A stretch of DNA of 35,999 nucleotides from Anaeroplasmataceae bacterium. GTDB lineage: Bacteria; Bacillota_I; Bacilli_A; Acholeplasmatales; Anaeroplasmataceae. This document shows, piece after piece, positions 25,688-33,705 of this stretch; positions within the stretch are counted from its first letter, which is position 1; every line of letters begins with the position of its first letter. A model generated the notes under the pieces. That model was not told where the DNA came from and ran no database searches. It saw only the letters and a list, made by a program, of their open reading frames with translations. The stretch covers positions 1 through 35,999 of the forward strand of contig JAIEEQ010000062.1 in NCBI GenBank assembly GCA_029067355.1, given 5' to 3'. The translations under genes and the position numbers were made by a program.

Positions 25688-26857
25688 TTATCCTTCGTTC
25701 TTATCAGGTGTTCCCTGATTAGATGCAGGTGTGTCTGTAGCCTTCTTAATTCTTAAGAAACCTTTATATCCTACAACATTACCACCAGTAAATACTGTGG
25801 CTTTATAACAAATAATTCCATCCTTAAATTTGTAATCATTTGACTTGGTTACTTCTACACTAGAGAAAATTGGAACCTCATAGTTTTGTAAAGGTCCATA
25901 AGCAATACAGTAAGTTCCACCCTTTGTAGATGGGTTAGATAATGATGCACAATTGGAATTGATAATATAAGGGATGTTATCAATTGTCTTAGCTTGTGTA
26001 TTAATTCTGTGTAGGTAATCACCATTCTTTTTTGTCAAGTTAGCAAATGCTGATAAGTCTGCTTTAGACAGAATTAGAACACATCCACCTTCAACTGCTT
26101 CATCTCCACCATAGCCAAAGACAATCTTACGTAAAGTAGTATTGTCAATCTCTTTAATCTCTAAGGCTTCGCTATCTTTTAATGCATCTGCCTTATCAGA
26201 AAAAATACCTGTGAAGGAATTTGCTGTACCTGCACCATTGATAATTTGTTTTGAAATCTTTTTCTTTAAGGCCTTATTAACACTTTTTAAAACTTCTGCT
26301 TGATAATTTATGGCTGGTAGTTTTTCTATTTCTTCGGTAATCTCTGCATAAGCAGTAACCTTTACTTTTGAAATAGTAACATAACCAAAAGTTGGATCAC
26401 TTTCAGTTGCTGCCTTTCCTTCCTCTACCAGTTCTGCTTCTCCGCTTGATTTAACATAACTCTTTGTATAAGTTTCTCCACCGAGCAAATTGACAGTATG
26501 CACCTTATCAACAATCTCAGAATATTCAGCAAATGGAACTCCTGCGATTGTCGAGTTTGTATGTGTCGGAAGCAAGATTTCCTCACTAGAAACCATTACT
26601 GCACGTGCTTCCTTTAATGCTTTGCCTCTAGTTTCTAGCTCTTCAGTATTATTAGACTTTGTTTCAACGACTAGAGGTTTAATTTCTGATTTAGACATAA
26701 TATTTAACTTTGCTTGAATCTGCATCCTTTCTTCTTGGAGTTTGTCACACTCAGTTTCATAGCCCTTTAATTTTTCTACATCTGTCTCTGCACCTACTGC
26801 AGTTCTAATCTCTGCTAATCTAGCATCGATTTCTTTCATTCTTGAAATCAAATTCAT
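25688..26857 (-). CDS. Major capsid protein, HK97 fold
   Basis: 389 residues. The first 85 or so form the coiled-coil delta (scaffold) region, followed by the mature shell protein from about residue 90 with features of the family (VDKVHTVNLLGGETYTKSYV, EITEEIEKLPAINYQAEV, INGAGTANSFTGIFS). The upstream protease should remove the scaffold. AGGAGG precedes the ATG. Confidence 0.93.
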   Translation of the reverse strand: MNLISRMKEIDARLAEIRTAVGAETDVEKLKGYETECDKLQEERMQIQAKLNIMSKSEIKPLVVETKSNNTEELETRGKALKEARAVMVSSEEILLPTHTNSTIAGVPFAEYSEIVDKVHTVNLLGGETYTKSYVKSSGEAELVEEGKAATESDPTFGYVTISKVKVTAYAEITEEIEKLPAINYQAEVLKSVNKALKKKISKQIINGAGTANSFTGIFSDKADALKDSEALEIKEIDNTTLRKIVFGYGGDEAVEGGCVLILSKADLSAFANLTKKNGDYLHRINTQAKTIDNIPYIINSNCASLSNPSTKGGTYCIAYGPLQNYEVPIFSSVEVTKSNDYKFKDGIICYKATVFTGGNVVGYKGFLRIKKATDTPASNQGTPDKNEG

Positions 26858-26870
26858 TTTCTTTTTCCTC

Positions 26871-27476
26871 CTAAATTTTTGTTTTAATTTGAATTCTTTT
26901 TCTTATAAGTTCTGCCTCTTGTTTTTGCAACTCTAAATCCATAGCCTCTAGTTCAGTATCCACTAATCCTAAAGAACGTGCCACAGTAATTGAAGTTTGT
27001 TCGTAGGCAGGAACATCCACAATAGATACATCATACAAGCAATCAATTTCCAAAATGATACGCTTTGGAAGATTCCCTGTTCTATCAAACTTTTGACTTT
27101 TCACTGTAAAAGCAAAACTCATCTTATCTAAAAGTCCAGCCTTAACCATCTTATAAATATCCTTATTGGATTCTGTATCGATAAGCTCAGCTCGTACCTT
27201 TAAACCTATTTCATCTACTATTAATTTCAAAGAACCATTCCTAGTTCTTGCAATAATTAAGAATGAATCATTGTGATTATATTTCAAAGGAACATCCTTC
27301 ATATTTGCCAAATCTAGTGCATGTGCATCTATGCTTTCAATATAACCTTTCGTTTCATCACCGATTAATGTTTCTTGATTAAAAAGCAACGCATATCCTT
27401 CAAGAACCATCTTCTCTTCTGCATTCTCTAGCAAACTAATGTCTGCTAGTCTTGTTTCAATTTTTGTTTTATCCAT
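26871..27476 (-). CDS. Prohead protease, HK97 family
   Basis: 201 residues. The catalytic His is in PLKYNHND (about residue 67) and the Ser in LDKMSFAFTV (about residue 119), in the usual order for this herpesvirus-type protease. It cleaves the capsid scaffold. The C-terminal helix (LEAMDLELQKQEAELIRKRI) is typical. The gene is immediately preceded by two terminators, which is odd for a late gene. Confidence 0.9.
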   Translation of the reverse strand: MDKTKIETRLADISLLENAEEKMVLEGYALLFNQETLIGDETKGYIESIDAHALDLANMKDVPLKYNHNDSFLIIARTRNGSLKLIVDEIGLKVRAELIDTESNKDIYKMVKAGLLDKMSFAFTVKSQKFDRTGNLPKRIILEIDCLYDVSIVDVPAYEQTSITVARSLGLVDTELEAMDLELQKQEAELIRKRIQIKTKI

Positions 27477-27500
27477 TTTTTAATCTCCTTCTTCTAAAAA

Positions 27501-27526
27501 CAAAAAATCATCCCAAAAGGAATGAT
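27501..27526 (-). terminator. Second terminator before the protease gene
   Basis: ATCATTCC/GGGATGAT (27519-27526 with 27507-27514, loop TTTT) followed by a run of T on the minus strand, 25 bases before the protease start. Confidence 0.6.
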
Positions 27527-27557
27527 CCATGTTTAAATTATATTTACTTTAGTGCAT

Positions 27558-27587
27558 AAAAAAATCACCGATTGTACACCGATGATT
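27558..27587 (-). terminator. Terminator of the AlbA_2 gene
   Basis: A stem of about ten pairs (27578-27587 with 27563-27572, two G-U) followed by seven T on the minus strand, 11 bases after the AlbA_2 stop codon. Confidence 0.75.
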
Positions 27588-27597
27588 AATCTAATGT

Positions 27598-28905
27598 TTA
27601 TTCTTTTATTTCCCAATACCCAGCCTTTGTAGAACCACGATGAATAATTTTATTTTTCTTTTTTAATTGGTCCAAATGATATTTTGCACTATCTTCTGTT
27701 ATTGATAATGCACTTGCTATTTGGATTCTTGTTATTTGTGGATTATTTTTTATTAATTTTAATATTTTTTCTTGGGTGGTTTCTTGGGTGGTTTCTTGGG
27801 TGGTCTGAATGCCAAATCCCGTTCTGTCAAATGGTATAGTCACAATTATAGAGTTTTCATTGAACTTATATGCTTTCTCTCCATACTCTCTTACAACTAT
27901 TGGCACACCGTGTCCAGAATGTTCCACGATATCACATTGTAAAAAAACACTCATTAATTCCTCGTTTACAGGTTGAGTTTCTCCAGATAAAAATCTTTCT
28001 TTTGTCATTCCCTTAGGAATTCCTCCATAAGACATAATTTCTAATCTGTCATCAAACCAAAATACAGCAGGTGGTCTCTTTTCAACCCATTTATTATGAA
28101 CACATGCATTAATCCATGCTTCTTTGAATGCCTCATAGTTAAAAAGTTTCTTTTCTCTTCTAGGACTAACACTTAAGTCAACATACGTTTCATTTAAAGC
28201 ATCACAATAATTTAATACTTTTTCCAAGGAACTTATTAAACATGTATTACCATACTCATTTCTTTTATGAAAATAAGATTTATCTTTTCCTTTAAAAAGA
28301 GCAACTTTAATAGAATACATATTCTCATCAGATAATATTTCAGCCATTAAATTAAATTTACCACTAGGAGCAAGCAAATTAAAATTCTTATAAAATGTTT
28401 CATTACTAATATGAATGTTGTTATTGGATAAATACATTTTAAGAATTCTAAATGTTAAATCCGTTCTCATTGACTCTTGGTTTACTAACTTAGGCTCAGG
28501 TATATTCAAAGTGGCTTCATATCTTTCTTTAATTTCAGCATCATTTAATCCTCTACAACTTGTACCTACTCTAATAAAACAGCCTGCTTCACTTAAACCT
28601 TTAGATTTAATGTAATAAAGACCTGTTCCTTTAGTAACTTCCACCTTAATAATTAACTTGCCCTCTTCTAAAATCGCCATAGGCTTTACAAAGTTTTTAC
28701 AGGATGGATTAATACCATCCACAATTATATTTGAAATAGATTGCAGTGTTTCATCAACATTCTTAACTCCAATAATATCTCCATCATCGGTAATTCCTAG
28801 ATAAATTGTGCCATCATGCGTATTTAAAAAGGCTACTACTTCTCTAGTAAAAGAATCATTCAAGCGTTCTTTTAACTCAATTGATTCAGTTTCAATATAT
28901 TTCAC
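27598..28905 (-). CDS. AlbA_2 (Schlafen-like) DNA-binding protein
   Basis: 435 residues. Residues about 1-125 form the AlbA_2/Schlafen-like domain (TESIELKERLNDSFTREVVAFLNTHDGTIYLGI, GVKNVD, then LSEAGCFIRVGTS). The middle resembles a RecG-like HATPase region (LFNYEAFKEAWINACVHNKW, DRLEIMSYGGIPKG). A three-fold TTQE repeat follows (12-base unit near 27776-27805) and a winged-helix end (ITRIQIASALSITEDSAKYH). Proteins of this type are predicted nucleic-acid-binding regulators, some in defence contexts. The start is GTG with AGGTGA upstream. It has its own promoter and terminators and splits the portal and protease genes, so it looks like an inserted accessory gene. Confidence 0.85.
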   Translation of the reverse strand: MKYIETESIELKERLNDSFTREVVAFLNTHDGTIYLGITDDGDIIGVKNVDETLQSISNIIVDGINPSCKNFVKPMAILEEGKLIIKVEVTKGTGLYYIKSKGLSEAGCFIRVGTSCRGLNDAEIKERYEATLNIPEPKLVNQESMRTDLTFRILKMYLSNNNIHISNETFYKNFNLLAPSGKFNLMAEILSDENMYSIKVALFKGKDKSYFHKRNEYGNTCLISSLEKVLNYCDALNETYVDLSVSPRREKKLFNYEAFKEAWINACVHNKWVEKRPPAVFWFDDRLEIMSYGGIPKGMTKERFLSGETQPVNEELMSVFLQCDIVEHSGHGVPIVVREYGEKAYKFNENSIIVTIPFDRTGFGIQTTQETTQETTQEKILKLIKNNPQITRIQIASALSITEDSAKYHLDQLKKKNKIIHRGSTKAGYWEIKE

Positions 28906-28925
28906 ATTATCACCTACTTGATAAG

Positions 28926-28934
28926 ATTATACCA
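28926..28934 (-). promoter_or_regulatory. Extended -10 promoter of the AlbA_2 gene
   Basis: TGGTATAAT on the minus strand (TATAAT at 28926-28931), 20 bases before the GTG. A weak TTAAAA lies at -35. Confidence 0.65.
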
Positions 28935-28988
28935 TAAAACTATTTTTATTTTAAGTAAATAGTTAAAATACTTTCTCATTAAAAATTT

Positions 28989-29077
28989 CTGCAAAAATAA
29001 ATAATAGTATTCATTTATACTGAAAAGTTTTTTAAAAACTGCAAAAAGTTTTCAGTTTGCTAATAAAACTGCAAAAA
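28989..29077. repeat. Three copies of CTGCAAAAA upstream of the AlbA_2 promoter
   Basis: The nonamer occurs at 28989-28997, 29039-29047 and 29069-29077 on the plus strand. Around the middle copy ACTGAAAA/TTTTCAGT forms an inverted repeat (about 29019-29055). It may be an operator or a terminator for portal transcripts. Confidence 0.4.
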
Positions 29078-29093
29078 TGGTAATACCCTCATT

Positions 29094-30305
29094 TTAGCTT
29101 GTATCTTCGTCCTCTTTTTCTCCTACTTGATAAAGGTTAGCCTTTGTGGCATCCACATAATTTAAAGATTGCAGTCTCTTATCTCCACCCTCGACTGGTT
29201 CAAGCCCTAACAAATTCCTAGATTCATTTAAACTCATTATTCCAAGTCCAATAAGCTTTCCAATGGCATTCACTTTTGTGTGCCAGGAAGCATACTGTAA
29301 TCGTTCAGAAAAAAAGAGGATTTGTTCTCCTCTTTCCAACTGCCCATCTGTAAGTAATCCTAAAGAAAAAGCCTCACTGAGTTGTATAGCAATAGGCTCT
29401 ATTGTTGATTCGTAAAATGAGTTATATTCATTTTCATCATACTTATTTGAAAATACTCCTTTGCTTACTCCATAATAATCAAGTATCTTAGATTGAATAA
29501 AATCTAATGTTGTGCTTTCCACAATCTTAGGATTTGTTTCAAGAGGTACATAATCCGCTTTCGTATCCATTGGAATAATGGAACTATTACCTTTGGTCGC
29601 TTTCTCTACTGCTCTTGAAAATTCATCTAATTGTTTATTCTTATCGGTTTCTTTTAATATACCATTAATCTTCAATAATCCCTTAATCTTAAAAGATGAC
29701 TCTATGGCCGCTGATACTCCCTGCAATAAAGATTCATTGGTTTTAAGTGTTTTTAAAAGGGCTTCATGATTACCACTTGAGCCTGTCCCACCAAAGAAAT
29801 CATTTTTACAATAAAACCTTTTGAGATGAATCACATTCTCTATAGGGATTTCATAAGACTCCCCATCTTTAAAGTAAAACTTATAAGTGTAGCTACCATC
29901 TGTGTATTCCTGAGGTTGCACAATCATAGGATCTAGTGGATAGAGTCCTTTTAACTTATGAGTCTGTCTATCATATAGCGGATAGACAAAAGCATTATCA
30001 TTTAGCAACAACAAGGATACAGTCTTATAAATAAACTGATAAGGGGTCATTGCAATGTTTGGTTGATATTTTAAAACAAATGAAATGTCATTGTTCTTTT
30101 CACTTTGAACCCCTGCATCATTCGTTTTAATGTATCTTGCTTTTAGTTTGGCACACTGACTTGCTACTTTGTCTATACAAACCATTACCACATCACTTTT
30201 TAAGATGTTGTCTCCAAAAGGAATTAAAGGCAAGTCTATATTATGTACCATCGTAAAACCAGTTACTGATTCTGCAGTTTTATTTTTTCTTTTAAATATT
30301 CCCAT
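29094..30305 (-). CDS. Portal protein, HK97 family
   Basis: 403 residues, normal length. Signature features: the MGIFKRKNK opening, QPNIAMTPYQFIYKTVSLLLLNDNAFVYPLYD, DYYGVSKGVFSNKYDENEYNSFYESTI, and the C-terminal IMSLNESRNLLGLEPVEGGD. It forms the dodecameric DNA channel of the head. It begins ten bases after the large terminase. Confidence 0.93.
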   Translation of the reverse strand: MGIFKRKNKTAESVTGFTMVHNIDLPLIPFGDNILKSDVVMVCIDKVASQCAKLKARYIKTNDAGVQSEKNNDISFVLKYQPNIAMTPYQFIYKTVSLLLLNDNAFVYPLYDRQTHKLKGLYPLDPMIVQPQEYTDGSYTYKFYFKDGESYEIPIENVIHLKRFYCKNDFFGGTGSSGNHEALLKTLKTNESLLQGVSAAIESSFKIKGLLKINGILKETDKNKQLDEFSRAVEKATKGNSSIIPMDTKADYVPLETNPKIVESTTLDFIQSKILDYYGVSKGVFSNKYDENEYNSFYESTIEPIAIQLSEAFSLGLLTDGQLERGEQILFFSERLQYASWHTKVNAIGKLIGLGIMSLNESRNLLGLEPVEGGDKRLQSLNYVDATKANLYQVGEKEDEDTS

Positions 30306-30315
30306 TAGAATCCTC

Positions 30316-31959
30316 CTAACTTATCATCGTTTCATAATCTTTTTTGTGTATATTTAAAACAGCATAAGCTATAATCAAAGCCACTGCTCCATCAATCCTT
30401 TTAAACTTGCTGTATAATTTAGATGGTTGAATATTACTATTAATATCTACTTTCGCCTGCGTGTTTGCAAGACACCATTTTAAAATCGGATTGTTGTTGT
30501 AATTAACTTTATGTCCCTTTAAATCTGCCTCTAGTTGTTTCATTGGTTCTGATAAAGTAAATACTCCCTGTCTTATCTTTTCCATTTCAAACCCTGAATC
30601 TTCCATTTCATCAACCCAGTATTTAGAATTCCACGGATCATAACCAACCCATAAAGGTCTAATTTGATATTTATAGAACATCTCTTTAAACCAGTCTGTT
30701 ACTAAACTAAAATCATTTTGAGAACCCTCGGTCAAAGTGATATATCCTTTTTTTACCCAAATATCATATGGAACTGAATCTTCTTCTATTCTTTTTTGTA
30801 AGACTTCACTTGGCATAAAAAAATGTGGAATGACATATTTCACCTTATCTTTAATAATTAAAAGGATGGCAGCTGTTAAATCTGTTGTGCTTGATAAATC
30901 TACACCAGCCACTGCGTAAGAATCTCTTAAAAATTCTATATTATACACATCTTCATTATTCAACTCATCAAAGGAAAGCCATGTTCCAGATTCTAATTGC
31001 TTAATATTGAAATCCTTGCAAAGCATTGTAATTCTTGTTGATAAGTCATTCTTTGCTTTGTTCATTATATCTTCTATATACTGCACTTGCTTTATTGCAT
31101 ATAAAGATGGATTGGATTTCTGCCATGTCCTAGGATCTGAATAGATTTCCTTTTCATCATCTTGTGTATATAGCCAAGGAAGCACTCTTTCATCTTGAAT
31201 CTCCCCCTTTATCATCTTCCTGCAATATTCCAGCTTCTTATCTAAAAAACCATTAACTACATTTCCTTCGGTAGTAATGATAAATATAAGGGGTTGTTGT
31301 TTGGTAGATTGTGACTGCTTAATGGCATCATAAACTTTTGAATCTGTCATTTGATGCACTTCATCAATACAACCAACTTCTATATTAAAACCATCTAAGT
31401 TCCTGGATTGAGCTGATAACTTTTTAATCTTGTTCTTTGTCTTTGGAGAATAGATATAAAAAATGTTCTTCTTACTTCTAGATGGCTTAGATAGACTCTT
31501 TGATTGTTCTCTCATATTGTTGATTTCTTCAAACAATATAGAAGCTTGGTCGTTTGTGTTAGAGGCACAAACAATATCTACTCCACCTTTAGATAAAAAG
31601 AACTCTGCCAAGTCTATTCCTGCCACAAAGGTTGTTTTACCATTTTTTCTTGCAATCAAAAGGATTACTTCAGTAAATCTTCTAAGTCCTGTTTCTATAT
31701 ATTTAAACCCATATGCAACTTGAAGAAATGCCTTTTCCCATAATTCTAAAATAAATGGTTTACCATTGAAGGGCGACTTCGTATGCTTACAAAATTTTTC
31801 TATGAATTCAATTCTTAAATTTCCATCAGCTAAGTCATAAATGTATTTAGGATTGTCTATATCCTTTATTAAACCTTCTAAAACACTTTTTAGTTCCTCT
31901 CCTACTAAAATTCTTCTCGACTTTATTTCTTCATAATATTCTAAAAGATAATTATGCAT
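30316..31959 (-). CDS. terL: Terminase large subunit
   Basis: 547 residues, Terminase_1 type. The ATPase centre has IARKNGKTTF as Walker A (about residues 104-113) and VGCIDEVHQM as Walker B. The C-terminal nuclease has VAGVDLSSTTDLTA and a later Asp-rich region. It cuts and pumps phage DNA into the prohead. It overlaps the small subunit by eight bases. Confidence 0.95.
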   Translation of the reverse strand: MHNYLLEYYEEIKSRRILVGEELKSVLEGLIKDIDNPKYIYDLADGNLRIEFIEKFCKHTKSPFNGKPFILELWEKAFLQVAYGFKYIETGLRRFTEVILLIARKNGKTTFVAGIDLAEFFLSKGGVDIVCASNTNDQASILFEEINNMREQSKSLSKPSRSKKNIFYIYSPKTKNKIKKLSAQSRNLDGFNIEVGCIDEVHQMTDSKVYDAIKQSQSTKQQPLIFIITTEGNVVNGFLDKKLEYCRKMIKGEIQDERVLPWLYTQDDEKEIYSDPRTWQKSNPSLYAIKQVQYIEDIMNKAKNDLSTRITMLCKDFNIKQLESGTWLSFDELNNEDVYNIEFLRDSYAVAGVDLSSTTDLTAAILLIIKDKVKYVIPHFFMPSEVLQKRIEEDSVPYDIWVKKGYITLTEGSQNDFSLVTDWFKEMFYKYQIRPLWVGYDPWNSKYWVDEMEDSGFEMEKIRQGVFTLSEPMKQLEADLKGHKVNYNNNPILKWCLANTQAKVDINSNIQPSKLYSKFKRIDGAVALIIAYAVLNIHKKDYETMIS

Positions 31960-32281
31960 TTACTTTTTTCAAAAACTCATCAAATTCATCATCGTCATCT
32001 ATAACGTTTTTACCCATAATAGTATTTAAGGTTCTGATGATGCTTTGATATAAATTTAGAGAGGAAAGATAAGTTTTATAATAAATAGAAAGTCTAACAT
32101 TCCCTTTGTTAGACTTTTCAATACTTCCATTGATTTTGATTGTGGATTCTAGATAATCAAGCTCACATTTTAAAAATGCTGCTTTTTTTAACAACTCATC
32201 TACCAAATTGCTTTTAGATGGATCTATATTTTCAAAAAGAGATTTTAACCTTCTATACTCTTCGTTTATCTTTTCATTCAT
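31952..32281 (-). CDS. terS: Terminase small subunit, P27-like
   Basis: 109 residues from ATG 32281, with AAGGTGA six bases upstream. The frame is open up to 32434, but that part overlaps the previous gene and its terminator. The sequence is helical and acidic at the end (DDDDEFDEFLKKV) with the P27-like core LVDELLKKAAFLKCELDYLE. It should recognise the phage packaging site. Confidence 0.75.
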   Translation of the reverse strand: MNEKINEEYRRLKSLFENIDPSKSNLVDELLKKAAFLKCELDYLESTIKINGSIEKSNKGNVRLSIYYKTYLSSLNLYQSIIRTLNTIMGKNVIDDDDEFDEFLKKVNA

Positions 32282-32298
32282 TTCAATCACCTTCAAAC

Positions 32299-32328
32299 GT
32301 AAGGCCCAAAACTGCCCACACGTCGCCT
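32299..32328. other. GC-rich island, candidate cos site
   Basis: Thirty bases with far higher G+C than their surroundings (AAGGCCCAAAACTGCCCACA, then CGTCGCC) sit just upstream of the small terminase gene, where cos sites of HK97-type phages usually lie. No cleavage position can be shown from sequence. Confidence 0.3.
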
Positions 32329-32363
32329 TTTTATTTTCAAGTTTGATACTTATTCCATAAAGT

Positions 32364-32387
32364 GAAAAAAGGGCACGTTTGCCCTTT
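32364..32387 (-). terminator. Terminator between accessory block and terminase
   Basis: AAAGGGCA/TGCCCTTT (eight pairs, four-base loop; 32380-32387 with 32368-32375) followed by T's on the minus strand, seven bases after the zinc-ribbon protein stop. Confidence 0.85.
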
Positions 32388-32393
32388 CCTTGT

Positions 32394-32807
32394 TTACTCT
32401 TCTTCTGGTGCTTCAAATATTTTTTCAGGAACAATTAAAATATTACCCAAATACTTCCAACCGAATATATTATATCCAGTAAGATTTGGTGGCATTCCTC
32501 TTAATGCACCTTCTTCATTAACCACAACAAAGCAATCTCCCATTCGCTCAGGAGCTATCGCTATATTGCCAGCAACTGCTTTTTGTTTTTCCTCTAAAGT
32601 AAAATACTCCTTCTTAGGCTCTAAAACCTCTAGTACATATTGAGGTTTTAACAATAATGCACAAGTAGGCTTTTCCTTACTCAATAGAAATATTCGAAAA
32701 GGAATCACAAACTTATTATTACATTCTTTACAACACCGCCCCTCCATAAGTGGATTTGCATTATGTGGATACTTAAAGATTTCTTTTTTACAAATACAAC
32801 AATTCAT
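32394..32807 (-). CDS. Zinc-ribbon protein with DUF3846-like domain
   Basis: 137 residues. An N-terminal two-CxxC zinc ribbon (C3/C6 and C26/C29) is followed by a region (about 85-130, IAIAPERMGDCFVVVNEEGA ending ILIVP) resembling DUF3846, a small domain common in phages and conjugative elements of Bacillota. Function unknown. AAGGAGTG precedes the ATG. It shares a transcript with the gene at 32825. Confidence 0.6.
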   Translation of the reverse strand: MNCCICKKEIFKYPHNANPLMEGRCCKECNNKFVIPFRIFLLSKEKPTCALLLKPQYVLEVLEPKKEYFTLEEKQKAVAGNIAIAPERMGDCFVVVNEEGALRGMPPNLTGYNIFGWKYLGNILIVPEKIFEAPEEE

Positions 32808-32824
32808 TTTTTCTCACACTCCTT

Positions 32825-33112
32825 TTATTCACTTATAAATGGTAAGATGCAAGTGTATCTTGCATACCTAAAACCTTCACTGCACACCAATACACCAAAA
32901 CCACGCTTGACATCACTTTTTACCAATAAGCAGGTTGTCTTATCCAAGCCACGAACCAGTTTGTCTGTATGCTCTTTAATAAAATCGTAATTACCTAAAA
33001 GGTTATGTATGAAATGTTCAAATTCATCATCCTTTAAAATAACCTCCTTTAGTATTTCGATTTCTTCTAGTGGTTTCAATTCTGATTTTTTGGAATTAAG
33101 TATTACTTTCAT
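32825..33112 (-). CDS. Conserved small phage protein, unknown function
   Basis: 95 residues from ATG 33112 (MKVILNSKKSELKPLEEIEI). The frame continues upstream to 33181 through the repeated leader, but AAAGAGGG sits correctly before 33112. A helical acidic first half is followed by a beta-rich end (LLVKSDVKRGFGVLVCSEGF, ARYTCILPF). Family not recognised. Its leader is a near copy of that of the amidoligase gene. Confidence 0.55.
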   Translation of the reverse strand: MKVILNSKKSELKPLEEIEILKEVILKDDEFEHFIHNLLGNYDFIKEHTDKLVRGLDKTTCLLVKSDVKRGFGVLVCSEGFRYARYTCILPFISE

Positions 33113-33116
33113 TTTG

Positions 33117-33199
33117 TATCCCTCTTTCTGCCGATTCTTTCGGTCGTGTATATACATCACTCTAAAGAAAACAAATAGCAAGTTATATTTTTACTATAG
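33117..33199 (-). promoter_or_regulatory. Repeated leader, copy 1
   Basis: 83 bases about 92% identical to copy 2 (34620-34701). It contains a conserved TATAGT/TATAAC region (possible -10; no -35 seen), a CCGA/TCGG hairpin with a five-base loop, and a stem in which TTTTCTTT (33164-33171) pairs with the Shine-Dalgarno segment AAAGAGGG (33120-33127), using three G-U pairs. It probably controls translation of the gene at 32825. Confidence 0.65.
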
Positions 33200-33221
33200 A
33201 ACGCTTTATCTAAGAGCATTT

Positions 33222-33249
33222 AAAAAGCCCACACAAAGCCTGTGTGAGC
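33222..33249 (-). terminator. Terminator of the cyclotransferase gene
   Basis: GCTCACACA/TGTGTGGGC (33241-33249 with 33227-33235, five-base loop) followed by five T on the minus strand. Confidence 0.85.
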
Positions 33250-33268
33250 CCTAATTTTTGAAGTTTTG

Positions 33269-33688
33269 CTATATACTTTTTAGAAATGCGTCTGTTAAGT
33301 AATCCAAATTGAAATTGAAGTCTTTATAACCTTCCATACAAACATCCATATATATTCCAGTTGGTGCCATAACTCCTCTTATGTCATTCATAATGTATAT
33401 CAAACCACTTTCTTCTTTTCCATCAACAACAATCGGAATATACTCCTTACGATAATGTGTTGGATATCCTTCATAATAATCTAAACATTTCTCATCCTCT
33501 GGTGTGATTTCCCAAATGCCTACTGGCACTTGAGCACCTTCCTTTTTTTCAACCGTCAAGTAGTACTTGAATATTAGTTCATAGCCTTTAAGAAGGAAGC
33601 CTCCAATGGCTTTAGAATGAGGACATCTCATCCTCATTTGTCTTTTATTCAAGTTTGAACCATATGCCAAATAATACATCTTACTCAT
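33269..33688 (-). CDS. Gamma-glutamylcyclotransferase-like protein
   Basis: 139 residues. The YLAYGSNLN motif at 6-14 binds the substrate and the DYYEGYP segment (71-77) carries the catalytic Glu; the length is that of the GGCT/AIG2-like family. Such enzymes release 5-oxoproline from gamma-glutamyl amines, or undo isopeptide links. The gene follows the amidoligase by 17 bases with AAGGAGG between, so the two probably act on the same linkage. Confidence 0.85.
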   Translation of the reverse strand: MSKMYYLAYGSNLNKRQMRMRCPHSKAIGGFLLKGYELIFKYYLTVEKKEGAQVPVGIWEITPEDEKCLDYYEGYPTHYRKEYIPIVVDGKEESGLIYIMNDIRGVMAPTGIYMDVCMEGYKDFNFNLDYLTDAFLKSI

Positions 33689-33705
33689 CTACCTCATCCT
33701 CCTTG

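Noticed and set aside
32282-32434. N-terminal extension of the small terminase
   Set aside because: It overlaps the preceding gene and its terminator, is lysine-rich noise, and a better RBS precedes 32281.
33113-33181. In-frame extension MYIHDRKNRQKE upstream of the 95-residue protein (and the like extension of the amidoligase)
   Set aside because: Both genes have a proper Shine-Dalgarno before the inner ATG and the extension lies in a structured leader; kept as the alternative in the leader finding.
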